From contig CAMJAJ010000012.1 of the NCBI GenBank assembly GCA_946403565.1, positions 1-11,786 on the forward strand: a stretch of DNA of 11,786 nt, in the 5' to 3' direction. The position numbers and the translations under genes were made by a program. The notes below the pieces were generated by a model that had not been told where the DNA came from, searched no databases, and saw nothing but the letters and a program-made list of their open reading frames with translations. Each line of letters begins with the position of its first letter. Within the stretch, counting starts at the first letter, position 1. This document shows, in pieces, positions 11,778 through 11,786 of this stretch. Source of the stretch: an uncultured Treponema sp. (GTDB lineage Bacteria > Spirochaetota > Spirochaetia > Treponematales > Treponemataceae).

Positions 11778-11786
11778 TCGGCGGCA

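Overview
The window looks like chromosomal DNA from a GC-rich spirochaete, most likely a Treponema relative that is not an obligate pathogen. The clues are a large anchored protein resembling the treponemal pallilysin-related adhesin family, the der / small MerR / Rsm22-like gene cluster, and an arginine biosynthesis block that host-dependent treponemes lack. I made this assignment from remembered protein families, not from a database search. No mobile element, tRNA, rRNA or CRISPR array is visible.

Layout, left to right. Positions 1-233 (+) are the C-terminal end of a sugar-type ABC permease, followed by a strong intrinsic terminator. A consensus promoter then drives argJ, argB and argD (401-3846, +), three enzymes of the cyclic acetylated route from glutamate to ornithine. 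argC and the later arginine genes are not here. Directly after argD lies a gene for a 512-residue membrane-anchored extracytoplasmic protein (3871-5409, +). It has no Shine-Dalgarno sequence and a promoter that would start the RNA on or next to its ATG. A bidirectional terminator (5426-5454) separates it from genes on the minus strand.

On the minus strand, in transcription order, are der (11215-9662), a small MerR-type regulator (9681-9331), an Rsm22-like methyltransferase (9350-7872) and, after a 198-nt gap with its own possible promoter, a DEAD-box RNA helicase (7673-5529). der, merR and rsm22 overlap by 20 nt at each junction and so look translationally coupled. Divergent from der, rpmB (ribosomal protein L28, 11381-11620, +) has a near-consensus promoter and a strong terminator. 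The minus-strand genes and rpmB together form a ribosome-assembly and RNA-remodelling neighbourhood.

Features that ordinary gene calls do not explain are: (a) a five-unit 15-bp tandem repeat that begins at the helicase stop codon and repeats that stop in frame; (b) two well-spaced promoters placed so that der and the 3871 gene would be leaderless or nearly so; (c) two copies of a palindromic intergenic element (2627-2652 and 11701-11726), the second followed by another perfect inverted repeat at the window edge; (d) TAG as the stop codon of 7 of 10 genes; and (e) sequence departures in otherwise conserved motifs of ArgJ, Der and the helicase. I did not find a clearly new multi-gene defence or biosynthetic system. 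The best candidates for something undescribed are the stop-codon repeat, the leaderless gene starts and the MerR gene embedded in a ribosome-biogenesis operon.
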